A stretch of 64,000 nt of DNA. Source: Dendrobium chrysotoxum. Lineage: Eukaryota > Streptophyta > Magnoliopsida > Asparagales > Orchidaceae. Position numbers and translations under genes: made by a program. Numbering within the stretch: position 1 is the stretch's first letter; each line of letters begins with the position of its first letter. Shown here piece by piece: positions 1 through 10,480 of the stretch. The stretch is from positions 30,063,774 to 30,127,773 of the forward strand of contig CM034314.1 in assembly GCA_019925795.1 (NCBI GenBank), written 5' to 3'. The notes under the pieces were generated by a model. It was given only the letters and a program-made list of their open reading frames with translations. It had not been told where the DNA came from and ran no database searches.

Positions 1-102
1 GTCAATTGTAATGTAACTGATCCCCTAGCTAAGTAACCTTGCACACACACACTCGGGGTGACACCTTGAGTGAATTAGAGTTTCTATTCAAATTTTTATT
101 CC

Positions 103-779
103 GATCGTCCTGGACGATATTCACATCGCCCTGGACGATCAAGTGAAAATAGAAATCCTAATTAGGGCGACCAAGTTAAGTGTGACTGATTAAGCAGATC
201 GTCCTGGATGATCCATACATCGTACAGGATGATAGGCTCAATTAAAAATTCTCAGCCGTTAGATCAAGTTAGGCAAGTTTTATTTTTAGAGATTTGATCT
301 GATCATCTTGGATGATACGTGTATCATCCTGGATGATCCAGTACAATCATGCCTAAATTAGTCTGGTGATTAAGGAAAGCAATTAATATTTAATTAATAC
401 AATCACATCATCCGGGATGATCGTAAGATCATCCAGGATGATCATGATCATCCAGTGTGTTTCAGCTGTACATCCAAAGCGATGCTTAGGATGATTTCGA
501 CACTTTTTGTTCTAATCATCATACAAGACGATATCAGTATCTTCCTGGACAAACAAGTCATTTTTGAAACGTCCAGCATAAGTTCCTCTGGAGGACCAGA
601 GCGGTCTTCTGGATGAAATTCCTGGATTTACACTAATCGTCCCGGATGATCGCAGAATCGTACGGGACGATCTGATCAACTTTTTCTACTGATCGTCCAG
701 AAGAGCCAGATCATCCAGGCTGAAATAGGTGATTTTGAACTAATCATACAGGATGATATTTCGATCATCCTGGATGATT
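103..779. promoter_or_regulatory. Array of paired 17-bp near-palindromes in U3
   Basis: Six pairs of the motif NATCRTCCNGGAYGATN start at 103/124, 197/218, 301/322, 406/427, 635/656 and 742/763. In each pair the second copy starts exactly 21 bp after the first, leaving a 4-bp spacer of variable sequence. A seventh pair near 514-550 is disturbed here but clean in the 3' LTR. Arms are 7-8 bp around one central base, so the unit has dyad symmetry. The location is upstream of the presumed transcription start. A role as protein-binding sites is inference. The regular spacing is directly visible. Confidence 0.8.
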
Positions 780-1028
780 CTTGCCGACTAGTTGAGATTT
801 AGGATAATTTTAGAGCCCTCCTTTAAAAGATATTTTTCTTCCAATAAGAAAAATCTTTTGCCACTTTCCTTTACAGAGAAACTCTAGAGAGAGAGAGAGG
901 ATCTTGTGAGGGGGAGTTTGTGAGGGATTCATAAAGGTTTCTCCAAGCAAGGATCAGAGTCATCTTCTCCACTCATCGTCTCTGGTCTTGTAGGTGTCTC
1001 TTGGGAGGATCATCGGAAAGAAGATCTG

Positions 1029-1184
1029 GGTTCTCTACCCGCTTCAGGAGGAAGTGAAAGGAGTTCAGGTTCTCTTCCTCCTTCAGGAGGAAGTGAAAGG
1101 AGTCTGAGGATCTCTGCCTGCTTCAGGAGGAAGCAAAAGGAGTCCGAGGTTCTCTGCCTACTTCAGGAGGAAGTTAAAGGAGGT
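1029..1184 (+). repeat. Tandem repeat, four units of about 40 bp, in the LTR
   Basis: The core CTTCAGGAGGAAG starts at 1042, 1081, 1121 and 1161, giving a 39-40 bp period. Units differ by a few substitutions. The homologous array in the 3' LTR is at about 11649-11805 and is followed by an extra diverged stretch. It lies in the presumed R/U5 leader and could be a structured leader element. Its function is unknown. Confidence 0.85.
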
Positions 1185-1494
1185 TAGGAGTTAGTGCAAT
1201 ACTCGGAGGGGAGGCTCCAAGGAGTGGACATTGGTCAAGTTGACCGAACCACTATGAAATCTGGTGTGTTCTTTCTGATTACTTTCTACACTTTAGTTTT
1301 CTGTGATTAACTGCTTGGGTGAAATCTGTGTTTGATCTTTTCATTTATATTTTTTACTTGTTTCCCCTGTAAATCATCAAAAAGATTTTTTACTGTTGAT
1401 CTCGAATTTTTAAATAACCAATTTACCCCCCCCCCCCTCTTGGTTAGCCTCGGGACTAGTTCATCAGGGTTAACATCCCTTTCGAACTTTCAAG

Positions 1495-1505
1495 TGGTAT
1501 CAGAG
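1495..1505 (+). other. Primer binding site (initiator tRNA-Met type)
   Basis: TGGTATCAGAG stands two bases after the CA that ends the LTR. This is the standard plant copia primer site, complementary to the 3' end of initiator methionine tRNA. It fixes the LTR right border at 1492. Confidence 0.93.
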
Positions 1506-1548
1506 AGGGATTCAAAAATTTAAGTTTAAAAACTTTTAAATTTGATCC

Positions 1549-2898
1549 ATGATTAACTTTGGTAATCATAATACTGCTAAAGGTTATTCAATTTCACGAC
1601 CACCATTGTTTGATAATATACCTTTTGATTTTTGAAAAACTCGCATGTCTACTTTTCTTCAATCAATTGATTATCGCATGTGGATGCTTGTTAAGGATGG
1701 CTATGAGCCACCTTTTAGAATGATTAATAATGTTAAAACTGAACTGCCTTTCACTGATTGGACTTTTAATGATCGTGACTTAGCCCAACTGAATGCCAAT
1801 GTTTAAACTTTTTTTCCTGTGCCTTAAAATCTAAGGATTATATGCGTGTTTCTACGTGTATAACTGGCAAAGAAATTTGGGATAGATTGTGCATCACTTA
1901 TGAAGGTACAACTGAAGTCAAACAGTCTAGGTTAAACATTTTACTTCATGACTACGAACTTTTTTGCATGAAACCTATTGAATCTATTTATGAAATATAT
2001 ACGAGATTAACTCAAATTGTCACTTCTTTGTATGCCCTAGGAAGAGAACTTACAAACTACAAAATAGTGAATAAAATTCTTAGATGTTTGCCTTCTTCGC
2101 ATGATGCTAAGATAACTGCAATCACTGAATCTAAAGATTTGAATACTTACTCTATTGATAGCTTACTTGGATCACTCATTACTTAGGAGCAAGGGGTGAA
2201 CCAAAGACAGCTGGATGCAGGTGAAAAGAAGAAAGAGAAAATAGTGGCACTGAAGGCCAACGATAGTGATTCTAGTACTTCTGGGTCTGATAGCGATGAC
2301 ATTGCCTTAATCACTAGGCAATTCAAAAGCTTTCTAAGGAAGAAACATAAGAACTTTCAGAAGTCGAATAAGGGTAAGTCCAACAAGAATTTTAAAGGTT
2401 CATCTGACATTATTTATTTTGAATGCAAGAAGCCTTGATACATTAAGGCTGATTGTCCTACACTTAAAGCTCACCCAAGCAAGGAGAAGGGTGAGAAGAA
2501 ACATAAGTTTAGGAAGGACAAGAAGCAGATTCAGAAGGTGTTCTGGTAAGATTCTGCATCCGACTCCTCTGAGACTGAAGCTGAGGAGGAGACTACAAAC
2601 TTATGTCTGATGGCTAATGATCATGCTGAACAGTCTGATCAAGAAGAGGTATGTGAGTTTACTTACGAGCAATTATTTGAAGTATCTGAAAGAATTCATG
2701 CATTGTATAGGAAGCTTAAGAAAACTCATGCTAGCATGAAACTAGAATTTCTGAATTTACAAAAAGAGCATGATTCTATATTTAAAGATCATTCAACACT
2801 TGATAGCAATCACATGTCTTTACTTGATGAATTTGATAAACTAAACAAAAAGCATTCTGATTTAATTGTTTAACATGATTTACTGAAAACCTCACATG
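1549..2898 (+). pseudogene. gag: gag of the SIRE-type element, first part, broken
   Basis: An ATG at 1549 opens a gag typical of SIRE elements, with an early stop in a tryptophan codon near 1636 and a frameshift with stops around 1804-1842. From 1842 the UBN2/gag-polyprotein core is readable to 2186, then an acidic Ser/Asp-rich linker, and a CCHC zinc knuckle at about 2420-2450. That knuckle is damaged: the first Cys codon has become Tyr, the Gly a stop and the His a Tyr. From 2610 to 2873 a heptad-like, Lys/Glu/Leu-rich stretch suggests a coiled coil. The frame is then interrupted by a DNA transposon at 2899. Several damaging changes are G-to-A or C-to-T, as expected for methylated silent repeats. 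Confidence 0.9.
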
Positions 2899-3612
2899 TA
2901 GGGGTGTCAATTCGGGTCAACGGGTCAGGTTCAGGTCGCACCCAACTTGACCCGGCCATAAATGGGTTGACCCTAACCTGACCCGGATGTACAAACGGGT
3001 CAGATTTGTCAACCCGGACCTGACCCATGCGGGTTACCGGGTTGACACGACCCGACCCACGAATTCTGTCGAGCCGAGCGAACGCGGGATGCTGAGGTAG
3101 GCGTGGGAGTCAGGACGCGAATGCGGAGCAGCGGCGGGACGTGGATGCTGGAGTACGGAACATGGCGTTGCGGCTGGATGCCTGGATGCGGGAAGTGGCA
3201 AGTCCAGCGAGAGCGAGATGCCTGGACTGCGGGAAGCGGTAGGTCCGGCGAGAACGAGACGCCTGGACCGCTAGACGAAGGAAGCCGGAACGGCTGAGGC
3301 GGACGTGACCTGATGCGGATGTGGAAGCAGGACTTGCCACAGACACGACTGGCGACCTGATGGGCAGCAGCGTAGCGCTGACTATGGAGCTGAGACGAGA
3401 CTATGCAACATGATCGCGCGGGACAGTAAAAATGGGTCAATTCGGGTCGACCAGTGGGTTATCGGGTCAACCCGAACCCGACCCGCTTTTCAAACGGGTC
3501 AAAAATCCGAACCCGGACCCGACCCATTTCGCAAACGGGTTGACCCGAACCCAGATTTTTTCAGGTCGGGTCTAGGTCGGGTTTCCGGTCGTGTCAACTT
3601 TTGACACCCCTA
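2899..3612. mobile_element. Non-autonomous hAT-type element (714 bp) with TIRs and 8-bp TSD, inside gag
   Basis: The ends are TAGGGGTGTCAA and its inverted match TTGACACCCCTA. They are flanked by the 8-bp duplication CTCACATG (2891-2898) and CTCGCATG (3613-3620), one mismatch. Removing the element and one duplication leaves the gag frame continuous across the site, which confirms the borders. Both arms carry CGGGTCAACCCG-like subterminal repeats. The core (about 3065-3420) is strikingly GC-rich for this window and includes a tandem repeat of about 40 bp starting near 3179, 3219 and 3260. There is no transposase. An 8-bp TSD and short TIRs indicate hAT. Confidence 0.9.
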
Positions 3613-4080
3613 CTCGCATGTTGATTTAGAGAAAGCTTTCAAAGAATTAGACAATCTGGCATGTGAAGTGGAGAGTAGCAATGGTGCATTGAAATTTGAA
3701 ATTATAAGTCTTAACAACGAGAATGAATTTTTGAAAGTTAAAATCAATGCTTTTGAGAAAAATAAAACACCTTCTACTTTTGCACAGTTTTATGCACCTC
3801 CACCTTTTGAAGAATCTATTTCAAAATCATCAAAGCATGTTTCATATAAATCTAGGAAGAGGCACTATCACCCACATAAATTAGTTAATCCTTTTCCTGG
3901 TGTTAGATATTTTTCTTGTGGCATGTTAGGACACATTTCCCACACCTACACTGTTCACCGTAGCACACATTGGGTGTGGAGGCCCAAATTGCCTGTTTCA
4001 CAGAACAACACATATACATTGCATACTTCTTTTCATAAGTATTTGGGTTCCTAAATCTGATGTTTGATGATTTTATAGGT
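3613..4080 (+). pseudogene. gag: gag of the SIRE-type element, second part, broken
   Basis: The gag frame resumes directly after the hAT element. It shows another coiled-coil-like stretch (3620-3770), a basic segment, and a second, degenerate zinc-knuckle region near 3910-3950 where only some of the Cys/His positions remain. Stops follow near 4050. It is normally fused to pol in this lineage, so the boundary with protease is arbitrary. Confidence 0.82.
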
Positions 4081-4108
4081 GTGCTCTCATATAAGACCTC
4101 GTTAGAGT

Positions 4109-7100
4109 ATGTGGTACCTGGACAGCAGATATTCAAGACATATGACTGGAGATGCAAATCAGTTCATTTCGCTGGAGGCCAGGGCTGGACGTAAGGTTAC
4201 ACTTGGAGATAATACCACCAGGAGGGTGGTAGGCTCAGGTATAATTGGTGATTCAAAGAATTTTGTGATTGGCAATATTTTACTTGTAGATGGATTGAAA
4301 CACAACCTGCTGAGCATCAGGCAGCTCTGTGACAAAGGATACAACATCAAATTTCTGCCCACTTGCTGCATTATAAGCTTAAATAACAAAATTATTTTGC
4401 AGGGATAAAGGATCAATAATGTCTACATGCTTGATGTAAGTTGCTTTAAAGCTGATGTTTCAATTTGCTTAAAAACTGTTGCTGATGAGTCTTGATTGTG
4501 GCATAGGAGATTCTGTCATGCCAGTATGAAAACCCTTAGGAGAGTCACCCAAAAGGACTTAGTTAGAGGTGTTCCCAAGCTTAAGTTCACTAAGGACCAT
4601 CTGTGTGATGCCTGTCAATTAGGGAAGCAAGTCCAGTCCTCTTTTCACTAAGTTAAGGACATTAGCATCTCTAGACCTTTAGAAGTCCTTCACATGGATC
4701 TCTTTGGACCCATTAGCACTGCCAGCTTAGGGTGAGAAGTCTATGGTTTTGTGATTGTAGATGACTACTCGAGGTTCACTTGGATTAAATTTCTATCACA
4801 TAAATCAGAGTCATTTGATGAATTTAAGTCCTTCTCCACTTGGATTCAGAGGAAGTTAGGTTATGAGATCTTGACTATTCATAGTGATCATGGTGAAGAG
4901 TTTGAAAATGTGAAGTTTGGAAGTTTCTGTGAGGAGCAAGGGATTAGTCATAATTTTTCAGCTCCTAGGACCCCTCAGCAGAACGGGATAGCTGAAAGGA
5001 AGAACAGGACCTTAGTGGAAGCCACTAGAGCCATGCTTGCTGAGTATTCACTTCCAAAATACTTTTGGGATGAAGTGGTGAACACTGCCTGTTATATGCT
5101 GAATAGGGTGAACATTAGATCAAATCTGAACAAAACACCTTATGAGATCATCAAGAGTAGAACTCCAAACATGTCCCACCTCCACGCCTTTAGCTTTAAG
5201 GTTTTCATTCTAAATAACGAGAAATCATCCTTAGGAAAATTTGACCCCAAATCTGATGAATGAGTATTCTTAGGCTATTCTAGTTTGGGGAAATCTTTTA
5301 GGGTGTTCAATAAGAGGACTTTGGTGGTGGAAGAGACAACTTATATGGTGTTTGATGAATTTGATCCTAAGGTGACTAGAGTTGAGAAAGAAGAAGAGGT
5401 AGAGGAGATTACCCAAGGGGTTGAAAATGCAAATCTAGAGGAAATGGTAGAACCTCAAACCACTTTGCCTAGAGATTGGAGATATTCTTCGAGTCATCCT
5501 AAAGAACTGATCTTAAGAGACCCTTTTGAAGGTGTTAGGACTAGGCATGGACTTAGGAAGGAAGTAAACCACTCTATCTTTATCTCAATGGCCTTACCCA
5601 CTAACATCAATCAAGCCCTTTCTGATGAGTTTTGGATCTTAGCTATGCAAGAAGAATTAAATCAATTTGTAAGGAATGATGTTTGTAAGCTAGTAGAAAG
5701 ACCTAAAAATCAAAGTATAGTGGGAACCAAGTGGGTCTTTAAGAATAAGATGAATGATTCTGGTGTGGTGGTTAGGAATAAGGCAAGATTGGTGGCTAAG
5801 GGGTATAATCAGATTGAAGGTATTAATTTTGAGGAGACCTTTGCCCCTGTAGATAAATTGGAAGCTATTAGGGTGCTACTAACCTTTACCTGTTATAAGG
5901 GATTTAAGATGTTTCAAATGGATGTCAAGAGTGCCTTTTTAAATGGGGTAATAAAAGAGGATATTTTTGTAGAATAACCCCTAGGTTTTGAGAGTTCCAA
6001 ATATCCAAATCATATTTACAAATTAAAAAAGGCCTTATATGGATTGAAACAGGCACCCAGAACTTGGTATGAGAGGCTTAGCACATTCCTGTTAGAAAGA
6101 GAGTTTGGTAAGGGGAGCGTAGACACCACCCTTTTTCTTAGGAGAGTAGGGGATGATTTACTCATTGTCAAGATCTATGTTGATGATATAATTTTTGGAT
6201 CTTCTGATAAATATTTATGTGATGAGTCTTCTAAATAATGTGTAAGGAGTTTGAGATGAGTATGATGGGAGAGTTGTCCTACTTTTTGGGGTTTAGTATA
6301 AGGCAAATGGATGATGAAACCTTTCTCAATCATTCTAAATACACAAAGAACATTTTGAAGAAATATGAAATGGACAAAGCTAAGCCAATCAATACTCCCA
6401 TGAGCTCCTATGTTCAGTTAGATAAGGATTCAAGTGAAAAATCCATTGATCAGAAGAAGTATAGAGGAATAATTGGATCACTGCTTTACCTGACTGCTAG
6501 CCGACCTGATAGCATCTTTAGTGTTTATCTTTGTGCTAGGTTTCAAACTGATCCTAATGAGTTCCACCTGACTGCTATTAAGAGAATTCTTAGATATCTT
6601 TTAGAGACCCCAAACCTAGGAATCTGGTACTCTAGGCACAGCACCTCTTTTGAGATTATTGGATATTCTAATTCTGACTTTGCAGGGTTTAGGGTGGATA
6701 GAAAGAGTACTTCTAGAACTTATTAATTCATAGGACAATCTTTAGTCTCCTGGTCCAGTAGAAAATAGAACTCAGTTGCACTTTCCACTTCTGAAGCTGA
6801 GTACATTGCCTTAGGAAGTTGTGTGGCCCAAATTCTTTGGTTGAAGCAACAAGTCTTAGATTTAGGATTACCTGTGAGCACAATTTGTGTTCTGTGTGAT
6901 AATACTAGTGTCATCTGTATTTCTAAGAATCCAATCCAACATTCTAGAACCAAACACATTGATATAAGACATCACTTCATTAGGGACCATGTTACAAAAG
7001 GGGACATTGAGCTACATCATGTAGTAACTGAAAATCAGCTGGCTGACATATTTACTAAACCACTGGCCTTTGACTCATTCAGCATTTTGAGGACCAGATT

Positions 7101-7125
7101 AGGTGTGATTGACATAAATGCTTAA
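4109..7125 (+). pseudogene. pol: pol of the SIRE-type element: protease, integrase, RT, RNase H, broken
   Basis: Domains in order: aspartic protease from 4109 (the active-site triad appears as DSR where DSG is expected); GAG-pre-integrase with its HHCC zinc finger near 4500-4625; integrase core 4690-5260 with acidic residues in MDLFGP, HSDHGEEF and GIAERK; copia reverse transcriptase 5620-6700 with the YVDD motif near 6177; and RNase H 6770-7110. About nine in-frame stops are seen (for example near 4406, 4494, 4650, 4735, 5261, 5975, 6724, 6768), with a one-base frameshift around 6225-6237. Similarity to intact copies is otherwise high, suggesting moderate age. Transcription would need to come from the LTR. 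Confidence 0.93.
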
Positions 7126-9069
7126 TTTTGATGAATACTGATTTCTAATTTGTCTATTTTTCTTATTCTGTCTCTATTAGTTAGTTGTTTGATTTGATTA
7201 TCTATTTTCTATTGAGTTTTGTTTTTTTTGCTGATTTTTATTTTAAGTATAATCTTGTTGTTAGTTTGATTTGAGTATTTATTTTGAATGCAATTTCTTA
7301 CTTATTTTCATTTACTGTTTCATCTCTTTTGTTTACTTTTTTATCTCTTTCAAAATCAAATCACTACTCACTACTGCTGATAAACTGATTTTCTGACTGA
7401 GAGTTTTGTCTTATTTTTATTTGGAAGCTGGTAAGCAGTGATTGATTTCATTGGATCTGTTAAAGGGAAGAAATATTGATGATTGTTTCTCTTCCTCTAA
7501 CTCCTTACTGGTGTATTGTTTCCTTTGGATAAAAATCTTCTTCAAAATTAAAAAAATTAGTTTTTGAAATAGAGATTTATTTTATCTTCCTATAGTAATC
7601 TACCTCATATGAATAGTATTTTCAAAGTCTTTAGTTATTATTATGATTTTCTGAACCAAGTGATTGCACTTATCATACGATGCATGGATTTTGTTTTGTG
7701 AATTACTCTTTCTTATTGTGGAGAGTGAGTTTTGTCGTCTCCTATGCTTGGAAGATAATTTCACAACTGAGTCTCTTTAGCGATTAGGAAAAGAAGAAAT
7801 CTTACAAAAGATGTGCAGTGCGCTAAACAAATTGAAAAGGAGGCATAAAATGAGCCCAAAGCTAAAAAGATGCGAAATGTCGCCAAACTGAAAGATACAC
7901 AAAGTATATCAAAAATTAAAAGATACGCAAAGCGCTAAACTAATTAAAAAAGAGGCACAAAATGAGCCTAACCAAGCTTTCTTCTCTTTTAGATCGTTAA
8001 ATGTCTTAGAAAAATACGTGCCACTTAATATTTTCAAAAGCTTGAGTTTGAAAATCCTGATTTCTGATTTATTACTCTGTAATACTATTATATCAGATAT
8101 TTTTCTGGAATGAGGCTGAAAGGATCTCTTTTCAAATCTAATTTCTTTTCTTCTAAATTGAATTTTTTATTTTGAAAGGGATTTTCATCTATAAGGTGTC
8201 CGAGGTGGGAGTTACGAAAGTCAATTTTCCAACTTTCTCTGGATTTCAGCGCTGTCAATTATCTTCTTATTAGTTTTTGCATTTAGAATCAAGGGAAAAT
8301 TTTGAATTACTGGAGCAGAATGATTCAAAAAAAAACATTATTTTTTTGTGTTCTCGTTTTGAGTTTTTATATATGTTGGTTCTATTTTTCATTTTACTGT
8401 TTGTATTTTTTGGATCCCTGATCTTTCATCTCGATCCTCCATCTTTTTTACTTTTTCTTCGCATCATCCTGGACGATCCGCACATCATCCTGGATGTTCT
8501 TCTTCATCCTGGACGATCTATAAATTATCCTGGACGATTCATTCAAATCATCCCCACTCTGATCATACTGCTTAGATACACCAATTATTGGTGATCGTCC
8601 TAGACGATCCTTACATCAGCCTGGATGATATGATCTAAATTTTACTGATCTGAATCAAACGGCTGAGATTACACCAATTATTATTCATCATCCTAGATGA
8701 TCCACCTCATTGCCCTGGATGATACATGTGTTAGTAGTTGGATGACTCAAATTCGGCCCATCCGCCATAATTATTGCAAATCATCCTGGGCGATCCACCT
8801 AATCGTCCTCGATGATACTTTTCATCAACGGTCGTCCAGCTTGACTCCTCGGGATGATCGCCTGTCTCTAATCATCCTAGATGATCTCTGATCATCCTGG
8901 ACAATCCGATCGCCTTTTTGACTAATCGTCCTGGCCGTCATAAATTCTCATATCGTCCTGGATGATCCTGCGATCGTACGGGACGATCCGACCGATTTCT
9001 ATTTAAATAGTTGATTTCTTCAGTTTTTCTTCACACCTTTCCTTCCATATTCCTCACTTGTGCTTTCTA
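7126..9069 (+). other. Spacer between pol and third ORF
   Basis: No protein-coding frame is convincing. It holds T-rich sequence, then at 7842-7980 short repeated phrases of the form AAGAGGCACAAAATGAGCC and AAAGATRCRCAAAG that recur in the second SIRE-like fragment at 37889-38060, so they are a conserved part of the family. From 8462 on it carries copies of the paired palindrome. Spacers of this kind normally form the leader of a subgenomic or spliced third-ORF transcript; that is inference here. Confidence 0.75.
8462..8990. promoter_or_regulatory. Second palindrome array, upstream of the third ORF
   Basis: Copies of the same 17-bp motif as in the LTR. Pairs start at 8462/8483 and 8502/8523 (21 bp apart), 8593/8614 (21 bp) and 8686/8708 (22 bp). 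Two further pairs near 8788 and 8868 are 22 and 20 bp apart, and a last pair near 8950-8990 is 21 bp apart. The array ends less than 100 bp before the ATG at 9070. Its position just upstream of the third ORF parallels the U3 array and suggests an internal promoter or regulatory region (inference). Confidence 0.7.
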
Positions 9070-10205
9070 ATGGCTGGAGGGAAGCCTTCTAGGAAAAAGG
9101 GTGCGAGCTCCTCACGGGGGAATGTCGATCCCTGCTTTCCCAATGCAGCTGATCAGGTTGCCTTCGAACGGTATCTTGAGGTGGGGATCACAAAGTCTAA
9201 AAGAGTAAACCCCCGCACCCTTACCTATCCTGTCCTCTATCTTTTTACGCACACATCCCTCACTTTCATCCTTACCCTCGCCTTTAAATTTAGCCTTGAA
9301 CTTCTCCAAGTCGTCTTCGCCAATCTACGCATCTCCAATAACTACTCCACCCTCCACTTTTATGTTAATCAACATCCAGTAGAACTCGTAGCCCAGGACT
9401 TTTATAATATCCTTCAGCTCTCTATGACTTGCGATAAAATCCATACCCTTATTTCTGATCCTGACTATGATTGGAGTGCCGCCAATCACTTTCTTAGAGA
9501 TACAAATGCACCCTACCACGACAATGCTTGCACTTTCTTCCTTAAGGATGCCCAGACCATTCAGCATGTCCTTCGTTCCTCCATCATCCCAAAGGCTGGG
9601 GATCGAATTCACATCACCCCATTACTATCTCTAACCATCTATTACATCTTGGCCCACCGGGACTTCAATGCCACTGACCTTCTTTTTAGATATATTGAGC
9701 ATCTCACCACCATTAGGGATCCGTGCCATAGATGTCATCCCAATCTAGCTTTAGGACATATCATTACATACGCCTTGGAGACCAAATATGACCTGCAGTA
9801 TCTAGTCCCTCATAATATCCCTCTTTCCTACTTTACCAATAATTCATTCCATGTACTCCACAGTACCCGACTATATCCGGAGCCCACCCCAGATGTTGAG
9901 AAGGAAGAGGAAGAAGCTGTTCCCATTCCTGCTGCACCTAATGCACCTACTCCCCTTTGCATTGCTTCCCCTTTCGATCATCTGGTGCAGCGGTTTGACC
10001 AATGGGAGGCCCGATTTGATTCTTATGTTGCTGCCCATGAGCAGCAGCACACTGAGGATCTATAATGCTTTACTGACTATGCTGCTCAGGAGCAATAATA
10101 GCACGACCAGGACATTGCCTAGATTGGAGCCCACTTTGTAGCCATTCATAGTTACTTCACGCCACCACCACCTCCACCTTCTAATCAGGATCCGCCTCTA
10201 TTTTA
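9070..10205 (+). pseudogene. Third ORF (env-like / putative plant transposon protein), C-terminus broken by stops
   Basis: The first ATG is at 9070, followed by a basic Lys/Arg/Ser-rich N-terminus, a hydrophobic stretch at about residues 55-85 and a globular middle. An acidic Glu-rich linker near 9890-9915 leads to a Gln/His-rich tail. The open part stops at the TAA ending at 10065 (about 331 residues). The same frame goes on through further TAA, TAG and TAG stops to a Pro-rich end and a TAG near 10205. Several of these stops sit where CAA or CAG would be expected. Position and sequence type match the third ORF of SIRE elements, often called env-like; an envelope function is unproven. The first 330 codons are far better preserved than gag-pol. 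Confidence 0.83.
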
Positions 10206-10480
10206 GTTGCGTATTTTGTGCTAGTTTCTGTTTGTTTTGTTGTTTCTTTTCCTCCTCCTTTTTGTGATGTCAAAAGGGGGAGTTAGTTGTAGTAGTTTTT
10301 GATTTATGTATTGATCTTATTTTGTGTTGTTTATTTTCTTTGTAGTTATTTTCCTGTACTGTACTAGTTGTTCAATAAAATTTGGAAAGAAATTTATTTT
10401 TCAATGTGTGTTGGTTAACTCCTAGTTCTTTTATTTTAAACTACTGCACTAATATTTATCATCATTAAAAAGGGGGAGAT
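10206..10480 (+). other. 3' untranslated region and polypurine tract
   Basis: A first purine run, AAAAGGGGGAG, is near 10271. The main PPT AAAAAGGGGGAG at 10467-10478 directly precedes the 3' LTR. Both are also found in order in the fragment at 38505-38766, which shows that the region is conserved within the family. Confidence 0.88.

Larger units (their letters stand above)
1..1492 (+). repeat. 5' LTR of the SIRE-type element (left end outside window)
   Basis: It matches 10644-12198 from the first base of the window. It ends in CA at 1492, two bases before the tRNA-Met primer site. It contains paired 17-bp palindromes in U3 (103-779), a purine-rich leader with GA repeats near 880-900, a four-copy tandem repeat of about 40 bp (1029-1184) and a run of 12 C (1426-1437) close to the end. 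Compared with the 3' LTR it lacks about 75 bp after the tandem repeat. Confidence 0.93.

Noticed and set aside
103..779. Regularly spaced palindromes as a CRISPR-like array
   Set aside because: The DNA is plant LTR sequence, the spacers are 4 bp and there are no associated genes.
1332..1523. Reading frame across the LTR end and PBS
   Set aside because: It overlaps LTR border, C-tract and primer site, and does not begin with ATG.
3009..3440. Long Pro/Ser/Arg-rich reading frames on both strands
   Set aside because: They lie in the GC-rich core of the 714-bp hAT element. Overlapping open frames on both strands are expected from GC richness and tandem repeats; no domain is seen.
9070..10065. 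Third ORF as a true viral envelope gene
   Set aside because: No clear signal peptide with a C-terminal membrane anchor or glycoprotein features; the name env-like refers only to position in the element.
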